The position numbers and the translations under genes were made by a program. From Streptomyces sp. NBC_01571 (lineage in GTDB: Bacteria; Actinomycetota; Actinomycetes; Streptomycetales; Streptomycetaceae), in assembly GCF_026339875.1 (NCBI RefSeq), contig NZ_JAPEPZ010000001.1, positions 1,054,001 through 1,118,000 of the forward strand: a stretch of 64,000 bases of DNA, in the 5' to 3' direction. The first letter of the stretch is position 1; the number at the start of each line of letters is the position of its first letter. Under the pieces are notes generated by a model, which was not told where the DNA came from, did no database searches, and saw only the letters and a list, made by a program, of their open reading frames with translations. Below, piece after piece: positions 8,577 through 17,275 of the stretch.

Positions 8577-9322
8577 GACCGGCCCTCCTCGTTCCTGGTG
8601 ACGGCGGATGCGTCGCACGGGAGCGACGTGTGCTGGTGGACGATCCGCCAGCGGTCGCCGGCCAGGCGGTAGCCGGTGGTCACCCGCTCCGTGGTGTCCA
8701 GTTTCCCGCCGTCGGCGAGTGCGGCGCGCGTCCGTACGAGCGCGTGGCCGAACGCGATGCTCTCGTCGACCCGGATCCGGAGGTCGAGCACCTCGCGCCC
8801 GACCGGTCCGGCCACCGTCGTGAACCAGAGCTCCACCGCCTTGCGCAGGGCCCCGACCCCGCGCTCCTCCATGCCGCTGACGGGATGGAAGACCTCGACG
8901 TCCGGCGCGTAGCAGGCCATCGCCCGGTCGACGTCGTGGTCGCGGACGGCGGCGGTCAGTTCCGCGTCGAGCCGGCGGATCTCCCCCTCGGCGTCCTCGT
9001 CCTCCCAGAACGCGCGGACCTCCATGGCCCCGACGGACGCGACGGGGTGCTTCGCGGCCGCCTCGACGGCTTCCTCCAGGGTGGCGCACTCCAGGATGTC
9101 GTATCCGGCGACGTACTCCTTCGTCTCCGCGAACGGTCCGTCGGTGCGCAGCACCTCTCCGTCACGGACCCGTACGGTGACCGCGTCGGCGGGCAGGCGC
9201 AGGCGGTGGCCGTGCAGCCGTACGCCGCGTTCGGCGCTCAGCTCCTCCACCCAGGGTTCTACGGGGGCCATGCCGGAGGCGTCGGCGGTGTCGTCACCGC
9301 AGACCAGCAGCATGTACTTCAT
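8573..9322 (-). CDS. YciI (DGPF)-SnoaL/NTF2-like fusion protein
   Basis: A 249-residue fusion. Residues 1-110 or so are a second DGPF domain (TDGPFAETKEYVAG), and residues of about 115-245 are a SnoaL-like/NTF2 alpha+beta barrel (DHDVDRAMACYAPDVEVFHP, GYRLAGDRWRIVHQH). It is the first gene of the ECF42 operon and overlaps the next YciI gene by four bases. NTF2-like domains bind or convert small molecules, so this may be the ligand-handling component; that is inference. The ATG at 9322 has a GGGAGGAA site immediately upstream. Confidence 0.88.
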   Translation of the reverse strand: MKYMLLVCGDDTADASGMAPVEPWVEELSAERGVRLHGHRLRLPADAVTVRVRDGEVLRTDGPFAETKEYVAGYDILECATLEEAVEAAAKHPVASVGAMEVRAFWEDEDAEGEIRRLDAELTAAVRDHDVDRAMACYAPDVEVFHPVSGMEERGVGALRKAVELWFTTVAGPVGREVLDLRIRVDESIAFGHALVRTRAALADGGKLDTTERVTTGYRLAGDRWRIVHQHTSLPCDASAVTRNEEGRS

Positions 9323-9360
9323 GGTTCCTCCCGGTGCTCAAGAGCTTCCTACACCCCACC

Positions 9361-9387
9361 GACGAACGGGAGCGCGCCGAATCGACA
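9361..9387 (-). promoter_or_regulatory. Predicted ECF42 promoter
   Basis: Read on the minus strand, TGTCGA (9387-9382) is followed after 16 bases by TCGTC (9365-9361), about 39 bases before the first start of the ECF42 operon. As I recall, ECF42 promoters have a TGTCGA -35 and a short CG(A/T)C -10, so the operon is probably autoregulated. Confidence 0.6.
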
Positions 9388-9471
9388 CGCCTCGCACATC
9401 TTTCGTGGACGGCGGGCGGGACACGTCGTCCGGCGGGGAGGCTCCCGATCAGCCGTGGCAGGAACGCGCGG

Positions 9472-10725
9472 TCAGCCGCGAGGGGTTCCGAGCCGCACCG
9501 GAAGCGCCCGGACGCTGTTGCCGACGAAGCTGGAGTGGCGGACGAGCGCGGCCTCGGGCAGGGCCGGTTCGAGATCGGGGAAGCGGGCGAACAGCCGCTC
9601 CAGCGCGATCGTCGCCTCCATGCGCGCGAGCGGGGCGCCGAGGCAGTAGTGGGCGCCGTGCCCGAGGGAGAGATGGCGGACGGCGTCGGGCCGGGCCGGC
9701 CGGGTGACGTCGAAGAGGTCGGCGTCCGGACCGTGCGCCGCGGGGTCCCGTCCCGCCGCCGAGTACCCGGCGAGCACCGGAGTGCCCCGGGGGATCACCG
9801 TCCCGTCGACCGTGAGGTCCCGGACCGGATAGCGGAAGGGGAAGTAGCTGACGGGCGCGTCCCAGCGCAGTGTCTCCTCGACCACGTCCGCCCAGCTCAC
9901 CTCGCCCTCGAGGACCATCCGCAGCTGATCCCGGTGACCGCACAGCGCCCGTACGGCATTGGTGAGGAGATTGAGCGTGGTCTCGTGCCCGGCGATGATC
10001 ATCAGCACCAGGGTGCCGATGAGTTCCTCCTGGCTGAGCCGGTCGCCGTCCTCGTCGCGGGCCGCGATCAGCGCGCTGGTGAGGTCGTCGCCCGGCCGCT
10101 CGCCCCGGGCGGCGGCCACGGCCGTCAGCACGGCCACCAGGTCACGGTTGGCCGCGAGTGCCTTCTCGGGACCGATGTCCGTGGCGACGACCTGGTTCGA
10201 CAGATGGTGCAGTCGTTCGCGGTGCTCGGCGTCGACCCCGAGCAGTTCGCCGATGACCCCCATCGGCAGTGGCATCGCGTAGTGCCGCCGTAGATCGGCC
10301 ACACCGCCGTCCCGACCGGCCGCCCGGTCCAGGCCGTCCAGCAGCTCCGCCGTCAACTGCTCGACCCGGGGCCGGAGTTCCTCCACCCGGCGTGCGGTGA
10401 ACGCCTTGCTCACCAGTGACCGCAGCCGCCGGTGGTCGTCGCCGTCCGCGGTCGTCATCCCCCGCACGGTGGCGAAGGTCGCCAGCGGCCAGCCCGGCGC
10501 GATCCGGCCCTCCCACAGCGCGGTGAAGTGCGCGGCTCCCTTGGCGACTTCGGAGTGCGAGAGGAAGTCCCTCAAGGCCTCGTGGCCGAGCACCGCCATG
10601 CCTTCCACTCCGCCGGGCAGCACGACCGCCGCGACGGTGCCCCGCTCCAGGAGCCGCGCGTTGTCGGCGTGCGGGCAGCCGCCGGCCGGGTCCATACGGT
10701 GCGGCGTGCGGGGCGAGGTGTCCAC
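9472..10725 (-). CDS. Cytochrome P450
   Basis: A 417-residue bacterial class I P450. The I-helix oxygen-binding segment is AGHETTLNLL, the K-helix ExxR is EETLRW, and the heme-thiolate loop is LGHGAHYCLGAPLAR with the axial Cys. The canonical first Phe of that loop is Leu here. The start at 10725 (GTG) follows a strong GGAGAA site at five bases; an upstream in-frame GTG at 10761 is less likely. No ferredoxin gene is adjacent, so electrons must come from elsewhere. It is divergent from a methyltransferase gene, perhaps part of a small tailoring pair. The substrate is unknown. Confidence 0.9.
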   Translation of the reverse strand: MDTSPRTPHRMDPAGGCPHADNARLLERGTVAAVVLPGGVEGMAVLGHEALRDFLSHSEVAKGAAHFTALWEGRIAPGWPLATFATVRGMTTADGDDHRRLRSLVSKAFTARRVEELRPRVEQLTAELLDGLDRAAGRDGGVADLRRHYAMPLPMGVIGELLGVDAEHRERLHHLSNQVVATDIGPEKALAANRDLVAVLTAVAAARGERPGDDLTSALIAARDEDGDRLSQEELIGTLVLMIIAGHETTLNLLTNAVRALCGHRDQLRMVLEGEVSWADVVEETLRWDAPVSYFPFRYPVRDLTVDGTVIPRGTPVLAGYSAAGRDPAAHGPDADLFDVTRPARPDAVRHLSLGHGAHYCLGAPLARMEATIALERLFARFPDLEPALPEAALVRHSSFVGNSVRALPVRLGTPRG

Positions 10726-10981
10726 CGGTTCTCCTGACCACGACGGGGGGACGGATGCCACACGAGGTGCGGTTCCGCGCAGATCGTACGGTCAACGGGG
10801 GTCATTCGAAGGCCCGTTGGGCCGTTTCTTCCGGCCATCGTGCCGCGCCTCGCCCCGGGTGCCGGACCGTTCCCGCCGAACAGCCGGCGTCCGGCCGAGG
10901 CCCGCGCCTTCGCCCACGGACGGTTCCGCCGTCGCGGCGTTCCTCCCACCGTCCGCCGTCCGCGCGCGGTTGGATGGGTCC

Positions 10982-11839
10982 ATGACCGACGAGCCCATGC
11001 CCGACGCGCACACCCGGATGATGCGGGCCAACCAGGCCAACTGGGACGCGCGGACCCCCGTCCACGTCGCCAGCCGCTTCTACGGACTGCACGAGAGGCT
11101 CGACCCCGCCCGCTGGTTCGCCGCCTTCGAATGGGAGGACCTCGGCGAGCTGTCCGGCAGCGATCTGCTCCATCTCCAGTGCCACCTGGGCACCGAGACG
11201 ATCGCCTTCGCCGCGCGGGGCGCACGCGCCGTGGGGCTCGACATCTCCGAGGCCTCCGTGACGGCCGCGGCCGGCATCGCCGCCCGGGCGGGCGCGGACG
11301 TCGCATACGTACGGGCCAACGTGTACGACGCCGTCGAGGCCCTGGAGGGGCGGCGGTTCGACGTGATCTACACCGGCAAGGGCGCCCTGTGCTACCTGCC
11401 CGACCTGGACCGCTGGGCAGCGGTGATCTCCCGACTGCTGCGCCCGGAGGGGCGGTTGTACATCGCCGAGTTCCACCCGCTGCTCAACTCGCTGGGCCCC
11501 AAGCCGGCCCCGGGCGACGACGGCCGACTGCTGCTGCGCCACGACTACCTGAGCGGCCGCGACGCCGTGCACCGGGACGCCACGTACACCTACACCGATG
11601 GACCCGCCGTGCAGGGTTCGACCGACAGCTACGAGTGGATGCACGGCCTGGGCGACGTCGTCAACGCGCTGATCGGGGCTGGGTTCGGTATCCGGCGGCT
11701 GCGGGAGAGCGACGAACTGCCCTGGCCGCGCTGGCCGCAGATGACCCGTACGCCGTCCGGCTGGTGGCGGCTGCCGGAGAGCGAGCCGCGCATCCCGCTG
11801 CTCTACGGCCTGCTCGCCGGACACCGGAACGCGGGCTGA
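10982..11839 (+). CDS. Class I SAM-dependent methyltransferase
   Basis: A 285-residue enzyme with a Rossmann-like methyltransferase domain. Motif I is visible as LLHLQCHLGTETIAFA, the acidic loop as AVGLDISEASV, and the post-motif segment as FDVIYTGKGALCYLPDLDRW. It should methylate a small molecule using S-adenosylmethionine in the cytosol. The ATG at 10982 is followed by a conserved ANQANWDARTPVH start typical of this family. It is divergent from the P450, with 256 bases between them. A perfect 16-base palindrome begins two bases after its stop. Confidence 0.85.
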   Translation: MTDEPMPDAHTRMMRANQANWDARTPVHVASRFYGLHERLDPARWFAAFEWEDLGELSGSDLLHLQCHLGTETIAFAARGARAVGLDISEASVTAAAGIAARAGADVAYVRANVYDAVEALEGRRFDVIYTGKGALCYLPDLDRWAAVISRLLRPEGRLYIAEFHPLLNSLGPKPAPGDDGRLLLRHDYLSGRDAVHRDATYTYTDGPAVQGSTDSYEWMHGLGDVVNALIGAGFGIRRLRESDELPWPRWPQMTRTPSGWWRLPESEPRIPLLYGLLAGHRNAG

Positions 11840-11840
11840 T

Positions 11841-11856
11841 GTGCGCCTAGGCGCAC
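11841..11856. terminator. 16-base perfect palindrome after the methyltransferase
   Basis: GTGCGCCTAGGCGCAC is its own reverse complement, begins two bases after the methyltransferase stop, and lies 39 bases before the Rho promoter region. It could form a short terminator hairpin (six-base stem, CTAG loop) or be an operator for the next gene. Confidence 0.4.
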
Positions 11857-11894
11857 TGAGGCGGAGCTCACAGCGACATCCGGCCGTCAGGTGA

Positions 11895-11921
11895 TATAGT
11901 GCGTACAGCACTTGTGTACGC
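11895..11921 (+). promoter_or_regulatory. Promoter -10 with inverted repeat upstream of rho-like gene
   Basis: A good -10 hexamer TATAGT at 11895-11900 is followed at once by the inverted repeat GCGTACA (11901-11907), seven bases, TGTACGC (11915-11921). An inverted repeat over the likely transcription start suggests a repressor operator. No clear -35 was seen. Confidence 0.45.
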
Positions 11922-12158
11922 CCCCTCCCGGGCGCCGGTGCCGATCTTCCTTCTTCTCGCTGACCCGCCCGTCGCGTCCGACCGGCCGTCAGCTTCCTCG
12001 TATCACCTTCCGAGTACGCACTGGCGTGGCTCCTCAGGTGATCTCCCCCGCCGTACGGAGGCGTGACCACGCCGCCTCCCCCGGCACCCCCTCTCTCCCT
12101 TCCTCATGACCTCATGAACCCGAACCTCATGAACCCGTCCTCGAAAGGACCCCCTCTC
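11922..12158 (+). promoter_or_regulatory. Long C-rich, G-poor leader of the rho-like gene
   Basis: The roughly 240 bases before the start are rich in C and T and poor in G, most strongly from about 12065 to 12158. They also hold three closely spaced in-frame ATGs within near-repeats of CCTCATGAACC. C>G unstructured RNA is what Rho loads on. E. coli rho is known to be autoregulated by termination in its own leader, so this leader may do the same. Confidence 0.45.
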
Positions 12159-13301
12159 ATGACCACCACACTCGAACACCCTCCCGTACGGCAGCAACTC
12201 CCGGCCCGCACCGCCGGTGTCCTCGACATCGCCCCCAACGGCCAGGGATACCTGCGCGGCGCCGGCACCTGCCTGCCCACGTCGGCCGACGTCCAGGTGT
12301 CCGCCGCGCTGATCCGGCGTCACGGCCTGCGCAAGGGCGACACCGTCGAAGGCGTACGCGGCGGCCCCCGCGCCCTCACCGAGATCGAACGGATCAACGG
12401 CCGGGCACCCGAGGAGCTGCGCCGCCGCCCCCACTTCCGCGACCTCACCCCGCTGCACCCCCGCGACCGGCTCCGGCTGGAACACCCGGCGAGCGGTATG
12501 GCCGGACGCGTCATGGACCTCGTCTCGCCCGTCGGCAAGGGCCAGCGCGGACTGATCGTCGCCCCGCCCAAGACCGGCAAGACGGTACTGCTCCAGCAGA
12601 TCGCCGCCGCCGTCGCGGGCAACCATCCCGAATGCCGTCTGATGGTCGTCCTGCTCGACGAACGACCCGAAGAGGTGACCGACATGCGGCGCTCCGTCCG
12701 GGGCGAGGTCTACGCCTCGACCTTCGACCAGACGCCGAAGCAGCACATCGCCCTTGCGGAACTCGTCGTCGAACGGGCCAAGCGGCTCGTCGAACAGGGC
12801 GAGGACGTCGTCATCCTGATGGACTCCCTCACCCGGCTGTGCCGGGCCCACAACAACGCGGCCGCCGCCGGCGGCCGCACCCTCAGCGGCGGCGTCGACG
12901 CGGCCGCGCTGCACGGCCCCAAGAAGCTCTTCGGCGCCGCGCGCCTCGCCGAGGAGGGCGGCTCGCTCACCATCTTGGCCACCGCCCTCGTCGAGACCGG
13001 TTCCCGCGCCGACGACTTCTTCTTCGAGGAGCTCAAGGGCACCGGCAACATGGAGCTCCGCCTCGACCGCCTCACGGCCTCCCGGCGGATCTTCCCGGCC
13101 GTCGACGTCACCCCGTCCGGCACCCGCCGCGAGGAACTCCTGCTGGCCTCGAACGAGTTGTCGGCCGTACGAGGGCTGCGACGCGCTCTGCAGACCCGGG
13201 ACCCCCAGGCCGCCCTGGAGACCCTCCTGGAGCGGATGCGCGCCACCCCGGACAACGCGGCCTTCCTGCGTCAGGTCCAGCCCACCCTTCCCACGGCCTG
13301 A
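12159..13301 (+). CDS. Short transcription termination factor Rho paralogue
   Basis: A 380-residue RecA-like hexameric helicase of the Rho family. After a short N-terminal part comes a compact cold-shock-like RNA-binding domain (residues of about 15-75), then the ATPase core: Walker A APPKTGKTVLL, catalytic VVLLDERPEEVTDM, Q-loop region ILMDSLTRLCRAHN, and R-loop/arginine-finger region with SRADDFFFEELKGTGNMELRLDR split across conserved blocks. It lacks the long Arg/Asp-rich N-terminal insertion of the main actinobacterial Rho (over 600 residues), so it is probably a second Rho. I chose the ATG at 12159 because GAAAGGA precedes it; the frame is open to 12063. Confidence 0.88.
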   Translation: MTTTLEHPPVRQQLPARTAGVLDIAPNGQGYLRGAGTCLPTSADVQVSAALIRRHGLRKGDTVEGVRGGPRALTEIERINGRAPEELRRRPHFRDLTPLHPRDRLRLEHPASGMAGRVMDLVSPVGKGQRGLIVAPPKTGKTVLLQQIAAAVAGNHPECRLMVVLLDERPEEVTDMRRSVRGEVYASTFDQTPKQHIALAELVVERAKRLVEQGEDVVILMDSLTRLCRAHNNAAAAGGRTLSGGVDAAALHGPKKLFGAARLAEEGGSLTILATALVETGSRADDFFFEELKGTGNMELRLDRLTASRRIFPAVDVTPSGTRREELLLASNELSAVRGLRRALQTRDPQAALETLLERMRATPDNAAFLRQVQPTLPTA

Positions 13302-13401
13302 CCCCCTCCCGGCCCCGTCCGCGTGCGGCATCCGGGTGCTCGATCCGCGCGCTCGGGCCCGGCGTCCCCGCGTAGAGCGACTCCGTTCCTACGTTTGCGG
13401 T

Positions 13402-14592
13402 ATGACTATCGGATTCGCACCCTGGGCTGCCGTCTCTCGCGCCGCCGTCTCCTGCTCCGTCGTCTGCGTGGTCGGCGCGCTGGCCCTCGCCCCGAGCCCG
13501 GCCCTGGCACGCTCGGGCTCCGGCCAGAGCCCCGCTCCGGGCCTGTCCAGCCCCAAACCCTCGGTAGCGCCGTCACTCCAGGGATCCGGAACCCGGGTAC
13601 TGCCACGGGCCGGGGCGCCCGCGGTCCCCGACGTCTCCGCGCTTTCGTGGCTGGTGGCCGACGCCCGGACCGGTGACGTGCTCGCGGCGCACAACGCGCA
13701 TCGCGAACTCGCGCCCGCCAGCACTCTCAAGACCCTGTTCGCGCTCACCGTGCTGCCGACGCTGCCCGGCAACACCCGGCACACCGTCAAAGGCGCGGAG
13801 CTGGAGGGCATCGGTGAAGGCAGCAGCCTGGTGGGCGTCACCGCCGGGCACACCTATCGGGTCGCCGACCTGTGGCGCGGTGTCTTCCTCCACTCCGGCA
13901 ACGACGCCGTGCACGTGCTGGCGGCGATGAACGGCGGCTGGACGAAGACCGCCGAACAGATGCAGGCCAAGGCCCGCGAACTGGGCGCCCGCGACACGTA
14001 CGTCGTCTCGCCCGACGGCTACGACACGCCCGGTCAGGTCTCGTCGGCGTACGACCTCGCGGTCTTCGGACGGGCCGGGCTGCTCAACCCGGAGTTCGCG
14101 CAGTACTGCTCGACCGCCGAGGCCACCTTCCCCGGCACCGACTTCCCGTACCGGATCGAGAACACCAACCGGCTGCTGACCGGTGCCGACGGGGTGGAGC
14201 CGTACCCGGGGCTGCTCGGGGTCAAGAACGGCTACACCACCAAGGCGGGCAACACGCTCGTCGCCGCCGCGCGACACGGCGGCCGCACCCTCGTGGTCAC
14301 GGTCATGAACCCTCAGGCGGGCGGCGGCTTGACGGTGTACGAGGAGGCGCGTGCGCTGCTGGACTGGGGCTTCGCGTCCGCCGGGCACGTCGATCCCGTC
14401 GGGTCGATCCTCGCGGCCCGGACCCCTGCGCTGCCGAGGCCGGCCGCACCCAACCCACCCACACTCCCGGACAACGACGGCGCCGACGTCGGCTGGCCGG
14501 AGACGGCCGGGATCATGGGCGCCGCCGGCCTCGGCGCCGGCGGAGTGGCCTTCGCCCTGCGGCTCAGGAACGGGCGGACCGGCCGCGGCTGA
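13402..14592 (+). CDS. D-alanyl-D-alanine carboxypeptidase (peptidase S11)
   Basis: A 396-residue secreted or membrane-anchored penicillin-binding protein-like enzyme. An N-terminal signal peptide (hydrophobic residues of about 8-35, ending near ALA) is followed by the S11 domain with the SxxK box STLK, the SxN box SGN in FLHSGNDAVH, and a KxG-type box KNGYTTKAG. A C-terminal hydrophobic segment (GIMGAAGLGAGGVAF) followed by basic residues suggests a membrane anchor. It trims D-Ala from peptidoglycan stem peptides outside the cell. The last 280 bases overlap the 3' end of the convergent glycosyltransferase gene. Confidence 0.88.
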   Translation: MTIGFAPWAAVSRAAVSCSVVCVVGALALAPSPALARSGSGQSPAPGLSSPKPSVAPSLQGSGTRVLPRAGAPAVPDVSALSWLVADARTGDVLAAHNAHRELAPASTLKTLFALTVLPTLPGNTRHTVKGAELEGIGEGSSLVGVTAGHTYRVADLWRGVFLHSGNDAVHVLAAMNGGWTKTAEQMQAKARELGARDTYVVSPDGYDTPGQVSSAYDLAVFGRAGLLNPEFAQYCSTAEATFPGTDFPYRIENTNRLLTGADGVEPYPGLLGVKNGYTTKAGNTLVAAARHGGRTLVVTVMNPQAGGGLTVYEEARALLDWGFASAGHVDPVGSILAARTPALPRPAAPNPPTLPDNDGADVGWPETAGIMGAAGLGAGGVAFALRLRNGRTGRG

Positions 14593-15701
14593 CCCACCGG
14601 CAGCCACAGCAGGAGGCCCAGCGTGATCCACGTATAGGCGTTGCTGCCGAGGAATCCGTCGAGTCCGGAGGCGTCGTCGAACCACAACCACACCACGCTG
14701 CTGCACAGGACCGCGTACAGGACGGCCGCGACCCGCGTACGGTGCCGGTGCAGCAGCACCGCGAAGGACGGCAGCAGCCAGACGAGGTGGTGCACCCAGG
14801 TGATCGGACTGACCAGGCAGGCGGCGAGTCCGGTGAGGGCGAACGCGCCCGCCCAGTCCTCGGCCGCCACCGCCCGCGACGCCCGCCACGCCCACACGCT
14901 CAGGGCCAGCAGGACCGCCGTCGCCCAGGCGGCCCTGCTCGGTTCACCCGGCACCGCGAGCCGGGCCAGGACGCCCTGGAGCGACTGGTTGGAGACGTAG
15001 TCGAGACGTCCGATGCGGCCTGTGTCCCACAGCGCCTCGGTCCAGTAGACACGCGACGGGCCCGGCGCCGCCCACGCCGCCAGAGCGGTGGCGCCCGCGG
15101 TGACGGCCGTCGCGACCCCCGCCGCCCGCCAGCGCCGCGCGAGCAGCAGCAGACCGATGAAGATCGCGGGGGTGAGCTTGACGGCCGCGGCCAGACCGAT
15201 GCCGACGCCCGCCCGGCGGCCCCGTCCGGTGGACAGCAGCCACGCGTCGCTCAGTACGAGGGCCAGCAGCAGCAGGTTCACCTGCCCGAAGCTGAAGGTG
15301 TCACGGACGGGTTCGAACAGGGCGAGAACGCAGCCGACGAGGGCGAAGCCGAACCACCCGTAGCGGCGCAGCGCCGGCCCGACGAGGATCCACACCACGG
15401 CGGCCAGCGCCACGAGGTTGAGCAGCAGCGCGAGCGCGATCGCCGTGCGCTCCCCCACCAGTGCCATCGGAAGCATGGTGAGGGCCGCGAACGGTGGATA
15501 GGTGAAACCGTACGTCGTCCCGGGCAGCAGGTAGTCGTAGATGCCGCCGCCGTGATGGGTCCAGGCGTCGACGGTGCCGTAGTACACACGCAGGTCGAAC
15601 CAGTCGCGCAGCAGCGGCACGGTGGCGGTGAACACAGCGACGGCGGTGGCGAGTACGCACACGAGCAGCAGTCGCCGGCCGCCGCTCTCCGGCAGCCTCA
15701 C
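14313..15701 (-). CDS. GT87 family polyprenol-phosphate-mannose mannosyltransferase
   Basis: A 462-residue multi-pass membrane protein of the GT-C/DUF2029 class. About ten hydrophobic helices are visible, with an early acidic loop (DWFDLRVYYG) and YDYLLPGTTYGFTYPP, typical of alpha-1,2-mannosyltransferases that use lipid-linked mannose. The GTG start at 15701 overlaps the stop of the upstream MptB-like gene (GTGA) and has GGGAGGGA before it, so the two are coupled. The last 90 or so residues are hydrophilic, Pro/Ala-rich, and lie entirely antisense to the carboxypeptidase gene; no stop occurs earlier. That tail is unusual for the family. Confidence 0.82.
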   Translation of the reverse strand: MRLPESGGRRLLLVCVLATAVAVFTATVPLLRDWFDLRVYYGTVDAWTHHGGGIYDYLLPGTTYGFTYPPFAALTMLPMALVGERTAIALALLLNLVALAAVVWILVGPALRRYGWFGFALVGCVLALFEPVRDTFSFGQVNLLLLALVLSDAWLLSTGRGRRAGVGIGLAAAVKLTPAIFIGLLLLARRWRAAGVATAVTAGATALAAWAAPGPSRVYWTEALWDTGRIGRLDYVSNQSLQGVLARLAVPGEPSRAAWATAVLLALSVWAWRASRAVAAEDWAGAFALTGLAACLVSPITWVHHLVWLLPSFAVLLHRHRTRVAAVLYAVLCSSVVWLWFDDASGLDGFLGSNAYTWITLGLLLWLPVGQPRPVRPFLSRRAKATPPAPRPAAPMIPAVSGQPTSAPSLSGSVGGLGAAGLGSAGVRAARIDPTGSTCPADAKPQSSSARASSYTVKPPPA

Positions 15702-17107
15702 GCGGTCCCTCCCAGCATCGGGGGCCGTGACTCCGACAGAGCCGCCTGACGGGCCTGCCAGAGGACGACGAGGGCGAGCGCTCCGCCGGAGACGGCCAGC
15801 ACCACCTGGCCCACGTCCGCGGGCGCGCCGCTCGGCAGCACGGCGAGCGCGAGCACTCCGCTGACTGCCGCGACGCGGTGGCGTACCGAACCGTTCGGTG
15901 CCGCGGCGGCGATCAGGAACAGGCCCCACAGGGCGTACCAGGGGCGGATCGCCGGGCCGAACACGGCGACCGCGCCCAGGCTGAGCCCGAGCGCGTAGAT
16001 GGGGCCCGGCCGCAGGCGCAGCCAGATGAACAGCACGACGAGCACGGTCACGACCAGTCCGGTCGCGTGCCAGACGGGCATGGCGAGCGGTGCGAGGCCG
16101 CTGCCGAGGTCCCCCAGCACGGCGGCGGTGCCCCGGCCGAGCAGGCTGGTGAGCGACCAGTTGTGCGGGGAGACCGGGGTCTTCAGGGCCGCTATCCAGC
16201 CGTATCCGGTGCCCGCCGCCGCGGTGGCCGCGACAGTGGTGGCGAGCGCGACGACCGCGGTGGTCAGGACGGTCCGCGCCGCGCCGCGCCGCCCGCGAAT
16301 TGCCACGACCGCCAGCAGGCCGAGCGCGGCGGGCGCCTTGACCAGGGCGGCGAGGGTGATGAGGACGATGCCCACGACGTGCCATCGGCCGCGTGCGGCG
16401 ACCAGGCCGACCCCGAGCAGCCCGAGCATGATGGCGTCGTTGTGCGCGCCGGCCACCAGGTGCAGCAGGACGAGCGGGTTGAGCGCGCCGAGCCACAGCG
16501 CCGCGGCCGGATCGGCACCGCTGTGCCGGGCCAGCCGGGGCAGCGCCGCCGCCATCAGCGCGACACCGAGCAGGGCGACCAGGCGCATGCCGAGCAGTCC
16601 GGCCGGTATCTCGCCGCGGGTCAGGCCGGACAGCGCGGAGGCGACGGCGAGGAAGACCGGGCCGTACGGGGTGGTGGTCTGCTGCCACACGGGTGCCACC
16701 TCGTCGGCGAGCGGGCCGCCGAGTTGTGCGGGCCCGTGCGCGTAGACGTCGATGTGCGCGTCGACCATGGCGCCTTGCGCGAGGTAGCTGTACACGTCCC
16801 TGCTGAACAGCGGCGGGGCGAGCAGCAGCGGAGCCGCCCACGCGGCCAGCACCAGCAACAGGGCGCGCGGGGTGGGCGGTTCGGGGCCGCGTACGACGGT
16901 GCCGAGCAGTGCCCACGCGGCTATCAGCAGGACGACGCCGAAATACACGCCGACCAGCCCGAGCACCGCACGGCTGGAGCCGGGGGCGAGGAGATCGTGC
17001 GCGGGCAGGGCGCCGGCCGTCTCACCGCCCAGCGCGAGGAAGGCGGTGCCGGCCAGGCCCAGAGCCTGGCAGCGGCGGAGATCGACGGGGTAAGCCTTGG
17101 CCAACAC
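15698..17107 (-). CDS. mptB: MptB-like polyprenol-phosphomannose-dependent alpha-1,6-mannosyltransferase
   Basis: A 469-residue integral membrane protein with about 12 helices. Features of the MptB/GT-C family are visible: the SRDVYSYLAQGAM loop with acidic residues, TTTPYGPVFL, and LVAGAHNDAIMLGLL. Such proteins add alpha-1,6-mannose to lipid-linked glycans on the outer face of the membrane; in mycobacteria MptB acts on lipomannan. It forms a two-gene operon with the GT87 gene. The GTG at 17107 is the first usable start; its ribosome binding site is weak. Confidence 0.82.
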   Translation of the reverse strand: MLAKAYPVDLRRCQALGLAGTAFLALGGETAGALPAHDLLAPGSSRAVLGLVGVYFGVVLLIAAWALLGTVVRGPEPPTPRALLLVLAAWAAPLLLAPPLFSRDVYSYLAQGAMVDAHIDVYAHGPAQLGGPLADEVAPVWQQTTTPYGPVFLAVASALSGLTRGEIPAGLLGMRLVALLGVALMAAALPRLARHSGADPAAALWLGALNPLVLLHLVAGAHNDAIMLGLLGVGLVAARGRWHVVGIVLITLAALVKAPAALGLLAVVAIRGRRGAARTVLTTAVVALATTVAATAAAGTGYGWIAALKTPVSPHNWSLTSLLGRGTAAVLGDLGSGLAPLAMPVWHATGLVVTVLVVLFIWLRLRPGPIYALGLSLGAVAVFGPAIRPWYALWGLFLIAAAAPNGSVRHRVAAVSGVLALAVLPSGAPADVGQVVLAVSGGALALVVLWQARQAALSESRPPMLGGTA

Positions 17108-17275
17108 TTGGAAAGCGTGTCAAGGGCGGGTGGCCGGAAAGCGACGTGGTGACCTCCGGGCGGGGGCAGTCGAGTTACCTCCGTGTGGCGTGCCGGGGCG
17201 GCGCGGCTCGTCGCGGGGATTCCCGTGCCTTCCGGAGGGACGGGCACGTCGCTCCTCGCGGGCCGGCCCACGAAC

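Noticed and set aside
13872..15749. Long plus-strand ORF across the carboxypeptidase and GT87 genes
   Set aside because: Composition is Arg/Gly/Gln-rich without domains, and it is antisense to clear membrane-protein coding sequence.
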